Source: Plantago major (taxonomy: Eukaryota > Streptophyta > Magnoliopsida > Lamiales > Plantaginaceae). From it: 64,000 bases of DNA. A model generated the notes under the pieces. That model did no database searches and was not told the DNA's origin. It was given only the letters and a program-made list of their open reading frames with translations. The DNA is taken from the NCBI GenBank assembly GCA_026545765.1, contig CM048842.1:40929431-40993430 (forward strand), given 5' to 3'. Shown in pieces: positions 29,721-43,100 of the stretch. The translations under genes were made by a program, and so were the position numbers. Every line of letters starts with the position of its first letter. Within the stretch, counting starts at the first letter, position 1.

Positions 29721-32362
29721 TTGGCGTCGTCTGTGGGAAGAGAATCAACTGGTATCTATTCATCAATAGCGTCTCCAAAGTTCGACCTCAAACCGTTGGA
29801 AGGAAAGACAGACTTTGGTCTGTGGAAGAGGAGGAGGATGGCTCTGTTAATGCAGCAGAGTGTTGTCGACGCACTGACTGAGAAGTTCGATACAACTTTG
29901 TCTGATGCTGATAAAAAGGCAATCAAGTTCAAGGCTTACAGTTCTTTGATATTAGCTCTGGGAGATAATGCTCTTATTGAAATCGGTGATCTTTCATCAG
30001 CAAAGGAGATATGGGAGAAGCTAGAAGAATTGTATAATGACAAGTCAGATGCAAATAAAATATATGCAAAACAGAGGCTATTTGCATTCAAGATGGTTGA
30101 AGGAAAATCAATCATGAGTCAGTTGGATTTGTTCAAGAAGATGGTTGCACACCATGACAATCTGGAAACTGATGAGAAGAACAGGATGAGGAGCCAAGAC
30201 AAGTCAATTATCTTGTTGAATTCACTCCCTAGGTCTCTTGTTCCATTCAAAGATGCTTTGGTGTTTGGGAGGACAGAAGAATTGACAATGGAGGCTATTG
30301 AATCTGCATTAAGATCAAGGGAGCTGGACCAGGATAGTGTTTCACCAACACTCAGTACTGGTGAAAGCCTTATGGGGAAACAATATCACAAGTTTCCACC
30401 AAAGAAGAAGCAATATCCAGATCAAAGGAAAGCTCAGTATAACAAGGATGGCCCTGAAACAAGGAAGTGTTATTATTGCAAGAAGCAAGGACACTTGAAG
30501 AAGGATTGTATGAGTCTAAGGCGCAGAAAGGCAAGGGTGTGGCCACAACACCGAATACTAATTATGGCGCAGACATTACAAATAAATCAGAAGCTTATCA
30601 TAATGCGGAAGCTCTTGTTACTAAGGTACTTTCAGTCACTCAAACTAGTCAATCAACTGAATGGGTTATGGATTCAGGCTGTTCGTTTCATATGACACCT
30701 ATTAGAGAATGGTTTTCAACTTTTGAGCATAGAAACTATGGATCAGTTGTTCTTGATGATGATAGACCATACATGATAAAGGGTATGGGAACAGTGAGAA
30801 TTGAGATGTTTGATGGAGTGATAAGGGATTTGCTTAATGTGAGATATGTGCCACACTTGAAGAGGAACTTGATATCCTTAGGAACTATGGATACTAAGGG
30901 ATACAAGTATTCAGGTAATAATGGTGTCCTTCAGGTTAAGAAGGGTGATAAGGTGGTTATGCAGGATCTGAAAAGGAGAGAATTGTATTATCTACAAGGA
31001 AAAACTGTAACTGGTGAAGCTTCCAGTGTACAGTGTTCTGAGAACATCCGGCAGTGTTCTGACAACACCGTTCTATGGCATAGAAGACTAGCACATGTTG
31101 GAGAGAAAGGTCTTATGGATTTATCTAAGAAGGGACTCTTAGGTGGAGACAAGATACATAAGATGGAACTTTGTGAGATCTGTGTATTAGGGAAGTCCAA
31201 GAAGAACATTTATGGTGTTGGGAAACACACCACACGAGACATACTTGAGTATGTGCATGCAGATTTATGGGGACCGGCGAGAACCACCACTAGGAATGGA
31301 GGTAGATATTTTCTGTCCATCATTGATGATCTGTCAAGGAAAGTGTGGGTGTTTGTATTGAAGTCCAAGGATGAGACTTTCATGAAATTCAAGGAATGGC
31401 TTGTGGAGATGGAGAATCAAACGAACAAGAATCTCAAGGTGATCAGAACTGATAATGGGCTGGAATTCTTGTCTAATGAATTCAATACCTTCTGTGTTGG
31501 GAAGGGCATCTTGAGACACAAATCAGTCCCTGGAAATCCACAGTAGAATGGAGTAGTTGAAAGGATGAATAGAACAATCCTAGAAAGAGTGAGGTGCATG
31601 ATTCTTGGATCAGGTTTTTCAAAAAGTTTTTGGGGAGAGGCTGTGACTACGGCAGCACATCTTATTAACCTATGTCCATCATCAGCTATTGGTTTCAAGA
31701 CACCTGAAGAAGTTTGGAAAGGTACTCATTCAGACTACTCATATCTCAAAGTATTTGGATGCTTAGCTTATGCTCATGTCAAGCAAGATAAGTTGGAGGC
31801 TAGAGCAGTAAAGTGCTTGTTTCTTGGTTACCCAAAGGGAGTTAAGGGATACAAACTCTGGTGCTTAGAACCAGGGGTAAATAGATGCATCATCAGCAGG
31901 GATGTGACTTGCCATGAAGATGTGATGCCATTATTGAGGAATACTGACAGTGTTGAGAGAACACTCAGTCAGGTGGAGCTTGTCGAAGATGGTGTGTCAG
32001 GAACACTGAATATGGAGCAGACAGACACTGGTGTGGTGATAACACCAGTTTTCACAGACCATGGTGTCAACACCGCATGCTGAATCTCAGGGAAATACTG
32101 ACATACATGATCAGGTGGAACCTGAATCGAATAATCAGGTGGAGAGGCATGTGATTAGAAGAAGGACAGGGATAGAGCTCAATAATCCAGATGATGTTGT
32201 GGATTATCAACTCATCAGACATAGAGAACCAAGAGTTAGAACCTCTACTGCAGATCCAGATATGGTGTATTTTGCACTGAATATTGCCGAGGATATTTCT
32301 GTGATGAAGTTTGGATCGTGTGTAAGTTCTATCAAGTTGATGGAAGGAAGGGTTGTGTCCTA
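29721..32362 (+). pseudogene. copia gag-protease-integrase polyprotein (broken)
   Basis: Gag (retrotransposon UBN2 type: FGLWKRRRMALLMQQ, GDLSSAKEIWEKLEELY) ends with the zinc knuckle CYYCKKQGHLKKDC. A frameshift near 30510 leads to the protease DSGCSFHM (30670-30693), the integrase zinc finger (LWHRRLAHV, CEICVLGK) and core with Asp in HADLWGP and RTDNGLEF and Glu in GVVERMNRT. A TAG at 31543-31545 replaces a codon before that Glu motif. There is no upstream in-frame ATG before about 29838, so the normal start seems lost. RT and RNase H are absent, so the copy cannot move by itself. Confidence 0.9.
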
Positions 32363-32426
32363 ACTCTAGGGACATGAATGGTGTGGTATACCGTGGTTAC
32401 ATTAATATGAAGCTAAGGTGGAGAAT

Positions 32427-32944
32427 TGTGAAGCCGGTTAGCTTAATATTAAAGGAAGTAATGAAGCATGGTGTACTGGAAACACTGATGATAAGGATTA
32501 CAGAAGATTGCTGTGTGGTGTGAACACAGGACAGTTAGAAGTCTAATCTAACTTGGTTTTCTTTTGCTTAGTGATCAAGAATTCATTTCTGATTAGGAGT
32601 GGAATTTGAATCTTGCTAGGAAAAGGAATGTATGTTGATTTCTCTAGTATATATACACATGTATGTACTAGAATAAATCGATGTGAGAATGTGATGAGAA
32701 CACATTGAGATTTCTGAGAGAAACACAGTGAGGAAGAGAGAACAGAGGAGCGTGTAGCTTGAAACTCGGGAGGTTTGATCGATTCCTTGTAAACTGCGTT
32801 TTGGTTCTTGGTTAATAGAAATCTTGGTTATCCCGTGGTCGTAGACAATTGTCGAACCACATTAAATATTGTGTTTATTTTCTTGCGTTTGTTTGTTGGT
32901 TGGTTTGGAGTTTATTGGATTGAATTGGGTTGATTTGATTAACA
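32427..32944 (+). repeat. 3' LTR of the copia element
   Basis: Matches 29202-29719 over its full length. Preceded by the purine stretch AAGGTGGAGAAT (32415-32426), a short PPT. Confidence 0.95.
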
Positions 32945-33344
32945 TAACTAACCAACCCAAACAACAGTAAACTCGACCCGATCAAAACTTAGCTCACTAA
33001 AGTTGACTCTCTATTGACTCAAATCTAACTCATACGCCCGACAACCAGCTAAACTTGACTTCCCAATATACTCAAACCTAGGGGTGTGCATATAAACGGA
33101 ATTCGAAAATTCGAAAAACCGATCCGAACCTCTCCGATCTGGTGTCTTCAGATCGAATTTCATATTAGCATTTTCCAGATCCGAAAATTTCGAATCGAAT
33201 TTCAGATTAGCATTTTCCAGATCCGAAAATTTTGGATCGGATCGGATTAAATCCGTGGATTTTAAGATTCAGAAGTTTGAAAAAAAGCAATTTATATATT
33301 TTAGGCTACAACATTGAGATAAAAACGCAATAAGTAAGACTGTC

Positions 33345-34065
33345 TAAGACTATCTACATTGGGTGATGCCTCATGACGCGTCATCGGCTGATGATAGGAT
33401 CTGTGACGAGATTCTGCTGCATTGGTGATGCGTCGTCACGCCGTCATGGAATTAATTATTTTTTTGATTTTTTTACATGTTTACCATATTATGTGAGTGT
33501 TTAGAAGTTGAAATTAATGAGATTGGTCAAAGCGTTTGTAGCCGAATGGCAAGCTAAGACACCCCTTACCCAAGAGGCCACGGGTTCGATCCCCGAAATG
33601 GGTGATTATTTTCTCCGTATAGAGAATTGGTTAAAATGTTATTAGAGATTATATTGATGATAAATTTGTCCAAGGCTAAAAATTGTAATTGTAATATTAT
33701 TTTTTTAAAAAAAAAGAAATTAATGAGATTGCATTTATAGAAGTGGAGTGGGTGTTTTGGAGTTAAAAGAGTTTTTTAAGTATAATTAAGATAGAAAAAG
33801 GAGTTGGATATGGGATGATCCAAACATAGTCAAGAGTGGTGTCTATTTATAGATCTCGGAAAAATAAAGCCGTTGGTGATTTTTATTTATTTTTTGCAGT
33901 TTTATTTTGAAAGTAATAGCCATTTAAAAGTGGACAAAACATAAAAAAATTTAAAAAAAATGTGCCGCCCAGAGGGCGACACCTGTTGGCTGCTGCCTAA
34001 ATGAATCCCGCGTCATTTGGTGACACGGGATTTGGAATGCAGGCCGTCTAATGCCTACTCCTCTA
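33345..34065. other. Diverged inverted segments in the outer hAT element
   Basis: GTGATGCCTCATGACGCGTCATC and CTGCATTGGTGATGCG on the left face CGCGTCATTTGGTGACACGGG and GAATGCAGGCCGTCTAATGCC on the right, roughly inverted. They may be ends of a further small DNA element; no TSD could be fixed. Confidence 0.3.
33526..33715 (+). mobile_element. tRNA-derived SINE
   Basis: Flanked by a 16-bp TSD GAAATTAATGAGATTG (33510-33525, 33716-33731). The head holds a pol III A box (GTAGCCGAATGGC, 33538-33550) and B box (GGGTTCGATCCC, 33580-33591), then an unrelated tail and a T/A-rich end with an A run. 190 bp, typical of plant SINEs. It is not a tRNA gene: the cloverleaf does not close and the TSD proves retroposition. 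Confidence 0.93.
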
Positions 34066-34602
34066 AATTATTTCACTCACGGAAAGTCTCTGATTTTCAA
34101 AACCCCTTCTCCTTTTTATCTTAACTAGTATTAACCCGTGGCGTTGCCAGGACATCACTTACTTTCAATTATAAATAATTTAGATAAAAATCATGTACGT
34201 AAAAGATATTTTGTATAATCATATTAAAATGGTCTAATACATTGAATTATTGAAAAGATATTGTAGGGTCGATGTTCCGTACAATCACGGTAGGTCTATC
34301 AATAATTAACAACTGCAAAACAACATAATAAGGAAATAGTTAGTATTGAAAATAAGATAATTGAATTTTGATAATATAAAGTTAGAGTGATTTAAAGCTT
34401 TCTAAACACCTCTTTGTAGATGACGTTTTTCGTCGTATCTATTCGATTGCCTTCTTCATCCAAAGCTAAAACTTAGAGACCTTTCTTGCTTGTCACTCTA
34501 GAAAATACCACATAGAGCTGACCAGGGGCAGAGACAATTTTTTTTTTTTGTTTTATTACTATATGTATATTTTTAAAAATTTTACGTTTCACCACCCCTA
34601 AA

Positions 34603-34841
34603 TTTTTTTTTTTTTTTTTGAAGAAGTAAAATTTTTATATCACTTAACAAGAACATCAGGAATGTTCTGAAAATTACATCGAAAAAAATACATACTTGAA
34701 CCAAATACATACCCCCAAAATAACATACACCATCAGCTAAAACACCCCAAAACTCCACCCAGCAGGCAACTTAGGCAACAAAAAGTACAGTAAAACACCC
34801 ATCACAGAGCAAATCAAACCCAACTGGAACCCCTATTTTAA
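34603..34841 (-). mobile_element. 5'-truncated LINE fragment
   Basis: On the - strand it ends TATAAAAATTTTACTTC plus an A run (T run at 34603-34619), a common plant L1 3' end. The direct repeat CCCTAAATTTTTTT stands on both sides (from 34596 and from 34842). Only about 220 bp of 3' sequence remain. Confidence 0.75.
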
Positions 34842-35025
34842 CCCTAAATTTTTTTGTTAGTACATTTAGTTAGACAACTTTATAATTAAATAAGTTGATA
34901 AAATTTATTCACGTCTCTTTCAAAACTTTGTAATAAAATATATTTAACTAGTTATGCAATTTAGATTATATGAGAAATTTTCCACTTTATTAATAACGTA
35001 AAAAATATCTAGCTACAAAATAAAT

Positions 35026-36135
35026 TGTAACAGCCCAAAAATTCGTAATTCGAATTAGTACGTTTCAGCACGAACATGAGCATCAAAGAGCACCAAATTC
35101 GTTTAAATTGTCTGTTGGACCAACTCCCCCTTTAATTCAAGCCCATATTATGTGCATAAATCATGTCGAGTGGACTACCTTTTAATTTTAAAACCCAACC
35201 CAATTCTATCTTGGACTCACAATTAAGCTTAATTAATTCTCAATTAAGGTTGGCAGGAGTTACAGAAACTCATCACTCTTTCCAGCCCTTGTATATACAC
35301 GTTTCCCTGCTCTTTACAAAAGGAATCACCGACCTTTCGGGTGAGACCATGTTATGCCCTTCATCTTTATCCAGGAGATGGATTCATCATACTCCTACAT
35401 TCAAATCATTATTTGCTACAAGTCGAATTGCGTGTTGAGGACGGTTTGGATTTCTGAAAAGGGATCATCATGCTTACTCGTGTTTTTTTTTTTTTTGTTA
35501 AAGGTTAACCAAGGCAAGTTTCCTTAGGACTTGCATCACAAATGTTTATATGTATGATGTAAACCTTGCGTGTTTAAGTTATTATATATGTCACGATATG
35601 AAATTGATTGAAGTTTCTCTAAAGTTTGATTCAAGATTATGTGATTTATCATTTATGCTATGATATGTAATCTTTGTAAGTTTCATGTGATTTATAGAGT
35701 TGTTGGTTGAATTATGTTTTACGGTGCAAAACTATATCTTGTTCTCTGTGATTATCATGTGCCGATGCTATTTTGAATCTGCTTCATGTTAATTATCGTT
35801 TATTTGATGACAAATACATACACATGTTCAGTTCTCCAGGATGTGATGATGATTGTAATTAGGATGATGATTATGATTCGACAATTGTGTGATTAGTGGA
35901 TTTGTACTATTACTTTAGTTTTGGTGCCGCCAGTAACCTGGATAGTTGGAGAATAGTGATTTACATGGTAAACTTGTTTATATTATTGGTTGCCATTAGT
36001 TAGTAGCAAATTATGCATAAGTTGGCAAAGCACCATAACTTTATGGCCAGTGAAGATATAAACCTCTTTATCTTTCAGTTCTTGCTGGAGTGCCTGGTAT
36101 ACTACTGAATATTTAGTATCATTTCAGTATAATGT

Positions 36136-36204
<69 letters not shown>

Positions 36205-37098
36205 CATGATATGATGTTAATTATATGATGTTTATGCACACACCATAGTTCATTCATTTATGAGTTTAGAGTTTATAAGCATACATTCACTTTAATAAGA
36301 TGTTAAGGTTTAAAGTAAAGTAAGCTTCAAGGTTTAAAGTTAAGAAACGTTTCAAGTTAAGGATACGTAAAGGGGCTCGTAGGGGAATATCCTGGTATTT
36401 GTGGTGCAGTTACTAGTTCATGTTCAGCGGATAGGGACCAAGGTCCTGAGGCCGTCAGTTTTTATTTATTCAACGGATAGGGCCACGAAAGTGACCTGAG
36501 GCCGGCAGATAGCCACCATGGGCCAGGATAGGAACCTACGATGCCAAGTGAGCTCGCGATCATGTTATGTTTTAAAGATGTTTCAAGTTAAGTTTCAAGT
36601 TTCAAGGTCAAGTTAAGAGTTTTCAAGAAGAATCAGTTCAATTGTTTAGAGTCAAGTCAGGTCTTAGTGTTGCATTGCATTAAGCAAGACTAAAAGATTT
36701 AAAAGACATGAAGATAGAACTTTAGGTCATGGCACGTGCATGGAGCTTGTTCAGCCAGTGGTCACGGCTGACCCCTTTCTAAATATCAATTTTAGGTATT
36801 TGAAGCCCAGGTGATCGGAGTGGAGCGTGCCGGAGCAGTGATCTTTACCAGAAGCGTCTTTACCATTTTCAGTTTCATGTATTTAGAATTTTTTATCAAA
36901 GCTTTTATGATATTAAAGTTCCGCTGCATTATTTTTTCACGGTTTAGTATCAAGAATTTCATATCAAGTCTTTTGACGCGCAAAGCGTATAGTAACGTTT
37001 TAAATTTTCATAATTCAAGTTCATCGAATTTACAAGCTCACGAACTAGCGCGAGTCATATTTTTCTTAGTTCGTCTTTTTAAAATTCGGGGCGTTACA
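35026..37098 (+). mobile_element. Chromovirus (Tekay-like) solo LTR
   Basis: Perfect TSD TAAAT (35021-35025, 37099-37103). Starts TGTAACAGCCCAAAAATTCG and ends AAAATTCGGGGCGTTACA. 2073 bp, with no internal domain and no second LTR, so it arose by recombination between two LTRs. Ends of this form are common in Tekay/Del chromoviruses; the lineage call is from the ends only. The frames at 35163-35438 and 36811-37101 have no family signal. GTATATACACG near 35290 is a possible TATA. Confidence 0.85.
36140..36201. repeat. (TA)n microsatellite
   Basis: About 30 TA units inside the solo LTR. Confidence 0.95.
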
Positions 37099-37170
37099 TA
37101 AATACTCTAAAACTCCTTATAACCTAATTAACCCTTTCAACTTCCTAGAATAATCACAATTCACAGCAAC

Positions 37171-40138
37171 ATGAAAATAAAACTGCCGTCGGGAAGCAAA
37201 GCCAAAGGTATGAATTCTTCTGCTCCAACTTTAATGCAATTGATGATAGCTAATACTTTAATTGGTTTGGAATTGCATAAACTCACCTTGGAGACGTCTG
37301 TTTTTCTTGACAAATTGGAATTGTGCTGTGTTAATTAATTTGATATTGATATTCATTATTGTCTTATTGATGTATATGTTTTCCAAGAAAGAAAGCCGAT
37401 TATTATAGTGATTAGTGAACATTGATTAGTTTTGACTTCTTAATTAATTACTACATCAAGCATTCAAGGTAGCAAACAATTATACTTTCTTGATTCGTAG
37501 CATGAGTTATATACTTATATTTTCCTACTTTTATGTAACATAGTCTACATTAATTGCTAATTGCATAATGATTAATGAATGTGATCTATCTTCAATTTTT
37601 TAAACTAAACAAAATTATTAATGTTAGATACTATTTATTGGAACAGGTGTACAACCTAAAAAGGGTCAACGAACGCTTGATTCTTTTGTCAGCAAACGAC
37701 TGAATACAGAGCCGTCTAGGAATAATAATGATACGGAAAATACTGAGCGGTTAATGGATAATAATAATGTTCAACCACCTCCGGTTGAAAGTGTTGAGCC
37801 TTTGGAAGTTGAAGTTACAAACACTGCTTCTACTCATGCATCACCCTCAAGAATTGAGAAAGAGTTAGAAGTGCTTGAGGTAGAAAGGGATCCTGAAAAA
37901 CGAATGATGATGTGGAATTATGCAGCAAACAAGAAAGATTAAATCCGACGTGCTTATCTGAAGCATGGCTCTTTTCGAGGTACTCCTATAAACTCCCTTC
38001 AAGGTGATAGTACAGATGATAGAAGTTTTAAAACCACATGGTATACATGGTTTCTTGACTAGTTGGAGTATTCACAAATAGTAGATAAAGCATTTTGTCT
38101 TCCATGCTTTTTGTTTGCTAATGAATCTGCAAATCCTACTGCAAATGCTTTTGTTAAGAATGGGTTTAGTACTTGGAATAAAATTGGAGGGAAAGCTTGT
38201 TCATTTAAAGCTCATGTTGGTAAAAATCCTAATTCTAGACATAAAAGAGCAAAAGAGAGTTGTAAGAATTTGCTAAATAGGCCACAACATCTTGAAGTAT
38301 GTGTAGATAAAGTGGAGAAAAAGTTCATCTCAAGGAACCGACTACGACTTAGAGTTTCAATTTTAGTGGCTAGATATTGTGCATTCCAAGCTATTGCCTA
38401 TAGAGGTCATGATGAAGGTTTAGGATCAAAAAATCGTGGAAACTTCTTGGAATTGGTCAAACTCATTGCATCCTTTAGTGAAGGTGTAGATGCTACCGTT
38501 TTGGAAAATGCCCCTCACAATGCTTCATACACCTCTCCTCAAATCCAAAAGGACATCTTATCTATCTTTGCAAGTAAAGCACAAAAATTCATCCGTGATG
38601 AAATTGGGGAGGCAAAGTTTTGTATTATTGTTGATGAATCTCGAGATGAGTCCAAACGCGAGCAAATGGCTATTGTGTTGAGGTTTGTTGATTGCAATGG
38701 AGTTATTAGGGAAAGGTTTTTTGACATAGTTCATGTTGAAGACACTAAGGCATGCACTTTGAAAAATAGAATATGTGAAGTCCTTTCTCAACATAATCTT
38801 AGCATACAAAACATGAGAGGACAAGGCTATGATGGTGCAAGTAACATGAGAGGAGAGTGGAATGGTTTGCAAGCTTTGTTTTAAAAGATTGTCCCTTTGC
38901 TTATTACATCCATTGTTTTGCGCATCGTTTGCAACTGGCACTAGTTGCTACATCTCGAAGTTCTATTCCCATTGAGAATATTTTTCTCAGATTTGATTGA
39001 CATCATTAATGTCGTTGATGGTTCAGCCAAACGTCACGACCAACTCCGGATTGCTCAGGCTATTCGTATTGATGAAATGATTGAAGCCGATGAGATTCGA
39101 ACTGGAAGAGGGAAAAACCAACTTCAATCTCTTCAGCATCCAAGTGACACTAGATGGAGTTCGTATCTGAATTCAATGAATAGTTTACTTCAATTATTTG
39201 ATCCCACTCTTGTGGTTTTGGAGGAAATATCAAATCATGCAAGTAACTCCTCTAGAGGGACAACCGATATAAAATATGATATGATAAAATTATTTCAATT
39301 TGTATTTATGCTTCACTTTTTACATGAGCTATAGGGAATGACAAGTGATCTCTGTAGAATGCTTCAGAATAAGTCTCAAGATATTCTAAATGCTATGAGT
39401 GCGGTATCAAACACCAAAGAAGTGGTTCAAAAGTTTAGAGAAGATGGATGGGAAGCATTATTGGAAAAAGTTAAGATGTTTTGTGCTGCACATGGAATTG
39501 AAATTGTTGATATGAATGGTCTCCGTCATTCTGTTAAAGGTCGCGCTCGAGCTAATTCTGTTACTTTGGGTCATTATTATCGAGTTGAACTATTCAATGG
39601 AACAATAAATTGCATATTGCAAGAGATGAACTTCCGATTTAATGAAGTTGCAATGGAGTTGTTGAGATTGAGTTCCTCTTTTGATCCTAGAGGTGATTAT
39701 AAGTTATTTGTGGTTGACGATATTTGCAAGCTAGTGGAAAAGTTCTACCCGGAAGATTTTACTAGTGAAGAGAAAACACACCTTAGGTTTCAACTTGGTC
39801 TTTTTAAAGTTGATATTCAGAAAAATACAGAGTTTCATGTCTCTACACTTTTCGAGTTGTGGACAGTGTTGACTAGAACACGCAAGTCATCTTCTTACTT
39901 TCTTGTTGATAGGTTGATTCGACTACTATTAACTCTTCCCGTTTCTTCAGCAAGTTCTGAGCGTGCATTTTCCGCCATAAAAATTGTAAAGACATGACTG
40001 CGGAGTTCAATGGAGGATGACTTCTTGTTTAGCAATTTGATCATGCATATTGAAAAAGAAATTGTTGAGGGTTTTGACATTGATTCAATCATTGATGATT
40101 TTGAGAAGATGAAGAGACGTAGAGTACGATTTTCATAG
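37171..40138 (+). pseudogene. hAT transposase, TTF-type zinc finger / DUF4371 (broken)
   Basis: Exon 1 (ATG 37171-37207) joins exon 2 at 37647 in frame (GT-AG). Then QRTLDSFVSKR, DEIRRAYLKHGSF-like sequence, and the TTF zinc finger CLPCFLF (38092-38112). Next the DUF4371/RNase H-like core (FCIIVDESRDESKREQM, CFAHRLQLAL near 38918) and the C-terminal hAT dimerisation region LPVSSASSERAFSAIKIVKT (39937-39995). It would cut and paste the element. Breaks: TAA 37940-37942, TAG near 38059, TAA near 38882, a frameshift near 38985, TAG near 39333, and TGA at 39996. It is therefore inactive but old only in moderate degree. Confidence 0.92.
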
Positions 40139-43100
40139 AAGTGGATCTTATTTTATAAGATAATTTTTTAAATTTGAATACTTTATTCTTTTTCTGTTTA
40201 CCCTTATCATGATGTGGTTCTTTATTTCCTTTCATTTTACTTGGATATTCATATTTAAATATTTATGATGAATTTAGTGTCTAAAATATTGACCCGACCC
40301 GAACTGAACTGTCATAGCCCGACCTAACCAAATTACATATGTAGTGTCCGTGTTATAATACTCCGCCACCCCCAGTTTCAAATCCTGGCTCCGCCACTGG
40401 AGCTGACCATGACTGAATATAGGCTTTGGGAGATAGAGTCCAACATTAGATAACGATTGTCCCTGACTTTTGTTAATAGTCATCGCATAACAAACTGATA
40501 TAGGAAATTGCCTTTACTGCAATCTAATAGGAAACTTGGTAAGGTCAGAAGGTGTGAGTACTATCCTAGGTATAAAAACCTTCACTCCAGCGTTCTTCCC
40601 ATGTATGGTCTTTGCCTCAATAACGTGATTTCCAATTGCAGTACCAACCAACCGAGTCCCATTAAAAAGCTCCGAGAACTGATCAATGTTCCTAAGAAGC
40701 ATTATAGGACAATCCACCTTAAGTCGGATAATATGATTCGGTATTCCAGAAGTCCTAATAGTGTTTAGAAACTCGACATAATACACATCTTCTCTATTGA
40801 CAATATCATCTTCATCAGAGCATATGCTGAAGGAAATCATGAACTCGGTGGCATCTCCAGGTAAAAGAGACATGATATAATCATTAACTTCCTGGACTAT
40901 CACATTGGTCGGAGCAAGAATAGCTCTATCATGAAAGTACCGACCATCGCCAACATGGTCTAATATGCTAGGATATGTGCTCTCAACTACTGCAACAATT
41001 GGTTCAACAGTAGAACGAATAAAGATATCATCAGGCAATTTAAATTCTACCTCACCATCATTATCACCACCAACCTCACCATCTCCAACCTTCAACAACC
41101 AATTAGCAAGCTCCCTAATAATCTCAACCTCAACATGTGAGCATCCGGATTGTAATTGAATAAAATAAAATAAACATACTTATTATATAAAATAATTTAC
41201 ATTATTGTCAACTAATTAAATTGGATATTAAAAATTATAATTAATATAAAATGTTGGAAAACTACCTGCAGGCGCATGTTCTTAGTGAGCTTCAACACAC
41301 GATACGAACTCCAAAGCTTCTTCGATGAGCATAGAGATGCATGGACTATGTCCTGCCTGCTACCCTCAGGTATGACATGCAGTATCTGTCTGAAATCCTC
41401 TCAAACAACGACAACCAAACCACCAAATGGCTTGTTCGATTCTCTACCATGCTCACCTCTCATTACGTCCCTTAGACTGCGATCAAGAGCCTCAAAACAA
41501 AACTTATTAGTCATGGGCGCCTCATCCCAGATTATTAACTTTGTATCTTTCAAGAGTCCAGTAAGATCGCTGCCTGGAGTTATCCTGCTGCAAGTAGTAG
41601 TTTCATCGACATGCAAAGGAATACTAAATCTGGAGTGTGCAGTACGGCCACCAGGAAGAAGTAGAGAAGCTATACCACTCGATGCAACTGGGAGAACAAT
41701 ATCACGTCTACCATGTAATGCAGAACACAGTGTATTCCACAAAAATGTCTTTCCAGTGCCACCATAACCATAGATAAAGAAAACTCCACCACTACCAGAA
41801 TCGACTACATCCATAATCGTATGGTACATAGTCCTTTGATCATTAGTGAGAGACAGATACAAACGACTGTGCTGCTCAATCATATCATCAACATCGTAGG
41901 ACATTTCTTCAAGTATCAAATTATTCATGCCATTATGTATGACTACACTGTCGGGCATGGGCATACCTTCAATCTCACTCAAGCTGAAGTCGCTTCTATA
42001 AAGGAACTCTTCAATCTTAGTAAGAGCAAAATTCATCAATTGTTCTTCATTCAACTCGAGCCCTGGGGTCATGAGAATATTTAATAAATAATAAAATTAA
42101 TCGTAAAAAAAAATCAATTTGAATACAATATTGAAATTTATACCAGGATATTTAACTTCTTTCGCATGATGTAATGGATGTCGTCAGATAGATACTCCCA
42201 TGTATTCTCCCAAACATGAAAATGCCTAGACATACGATCAGACTGGAGGAGCATGGAGAACAAATGTCAAAGGAAGTGTCTAGAACCCCAGAAACTTGCT
42301 TCCTTAATAGCATGGATGTATTCCTTGTCGTCATCGAGCAGACCCAAAGCGTAGCATGCATCGCGGTATGTTGGATGAACAACAGCATCCATGGTCCTCA
42401 GATCCTCGTAGCAAGTGGCACCCCTTATGTGATTTAACATTATACGCATGAAATATAGTGGACCGGTCTTAATTGGAACATGGTATATTCTTCCAACTTT
42501 ATTGTTGAAAACCTTCCTATCTCTCCACGTTTTGCCTGTAGGATCCCACACGTAATGTATGGGGAACTCTGAATATAGATACTTACGTGCCTCGGGATGA
42601 TATTTGTTGAATTCCATCCATTTAAGGAACTTTGTCTCGGCAACGGTATGTTTCTCCAATAAATCTGTTATGAGATCACCATCCTTGAATGTGACCGACT
42701 GCTCACCTTCCATATGGAATGATAAACGCTCAACGGGTGGATCTCTGTAATGGATATCATAACCCATAATACGCCATACAGCCTCACATGCAGATACGTA
42801 CCGACAGTTAACATAATCCTTCACCTCATTATCAACTATTAATTTTGCGCCTATCCTATCCACACCCTTGTTGACATACTTGAACATATACTTGATTGAA
42901 TTTGTCTTATTGCACCATTCAACATTTATGTGAGCCTGGTACTTCATCAGCAAGAAGGGATTGTACGGAACAATAAACCTATTAAGGGATAGTGAAAAAA
43001 CTTATTATTTCTAAATACACATGTGACTCAATTTTGATAAAGATAAATAGATTATAATTTAATACTTAAATATTGATAAGTAGTTATAAATTGCCTTTGT

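Larger units (their letters stand above)
29202..32944 (+). mobile_element. Ty1/copia element with 518-bp LTRs, RT/RNase H deleted
   Basis: Two LTRs of 518 bp (29202-29719, 32427-32944) and TSD TAACT (29197-29201, 32945-32949). The inside has gag, protease and integrase but no reverse transcriptase or RNase H: the frame reaches DPDMVYFALNIAEDIS (normally the entry to RT) and then ends within about 40 codons. About 13 differences were counted between the LTRs by eye, roughly 2.5 percent, so the insertion is fairly young. Confidence 0.93.
34523..40399 (+). mobile_element. hAT element of the TTF-zinc-finger type
   Basis: Perfect 8-bp TSD GAGCTGAC (34515-34522, 40400-40407). TIRs CAGGGGCAGAGAC and, inverted, CAGTGGCGGAGCC are the usual ends of this plant hAT group. 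It inserted in the last exon of the Helitron 2 helicase and carries its own transposase gene (37171-40138). A LINE fragment and a 2.07-kb solo LTR have landed inside; without them it is about 3.6 kb. Confidence 0.93.

Noticed and set aside
32067..32375. Minus-strand frame of 102 aa
   Set aside because: Antisense of the copia polyprotein end.
33526..33715. tRNA gene (A and B boxes present)
   Set aside because: 16-bp TSD, A-rich tail and lack of a proper cloverleaf show a tRNA-derived SINE.
40965..41767. Plus-strand frames in this stretch
   Set aside because: Antisense shadows of the Helitron 2 helicase, which carries the clear Walker motifs on the minus strand.
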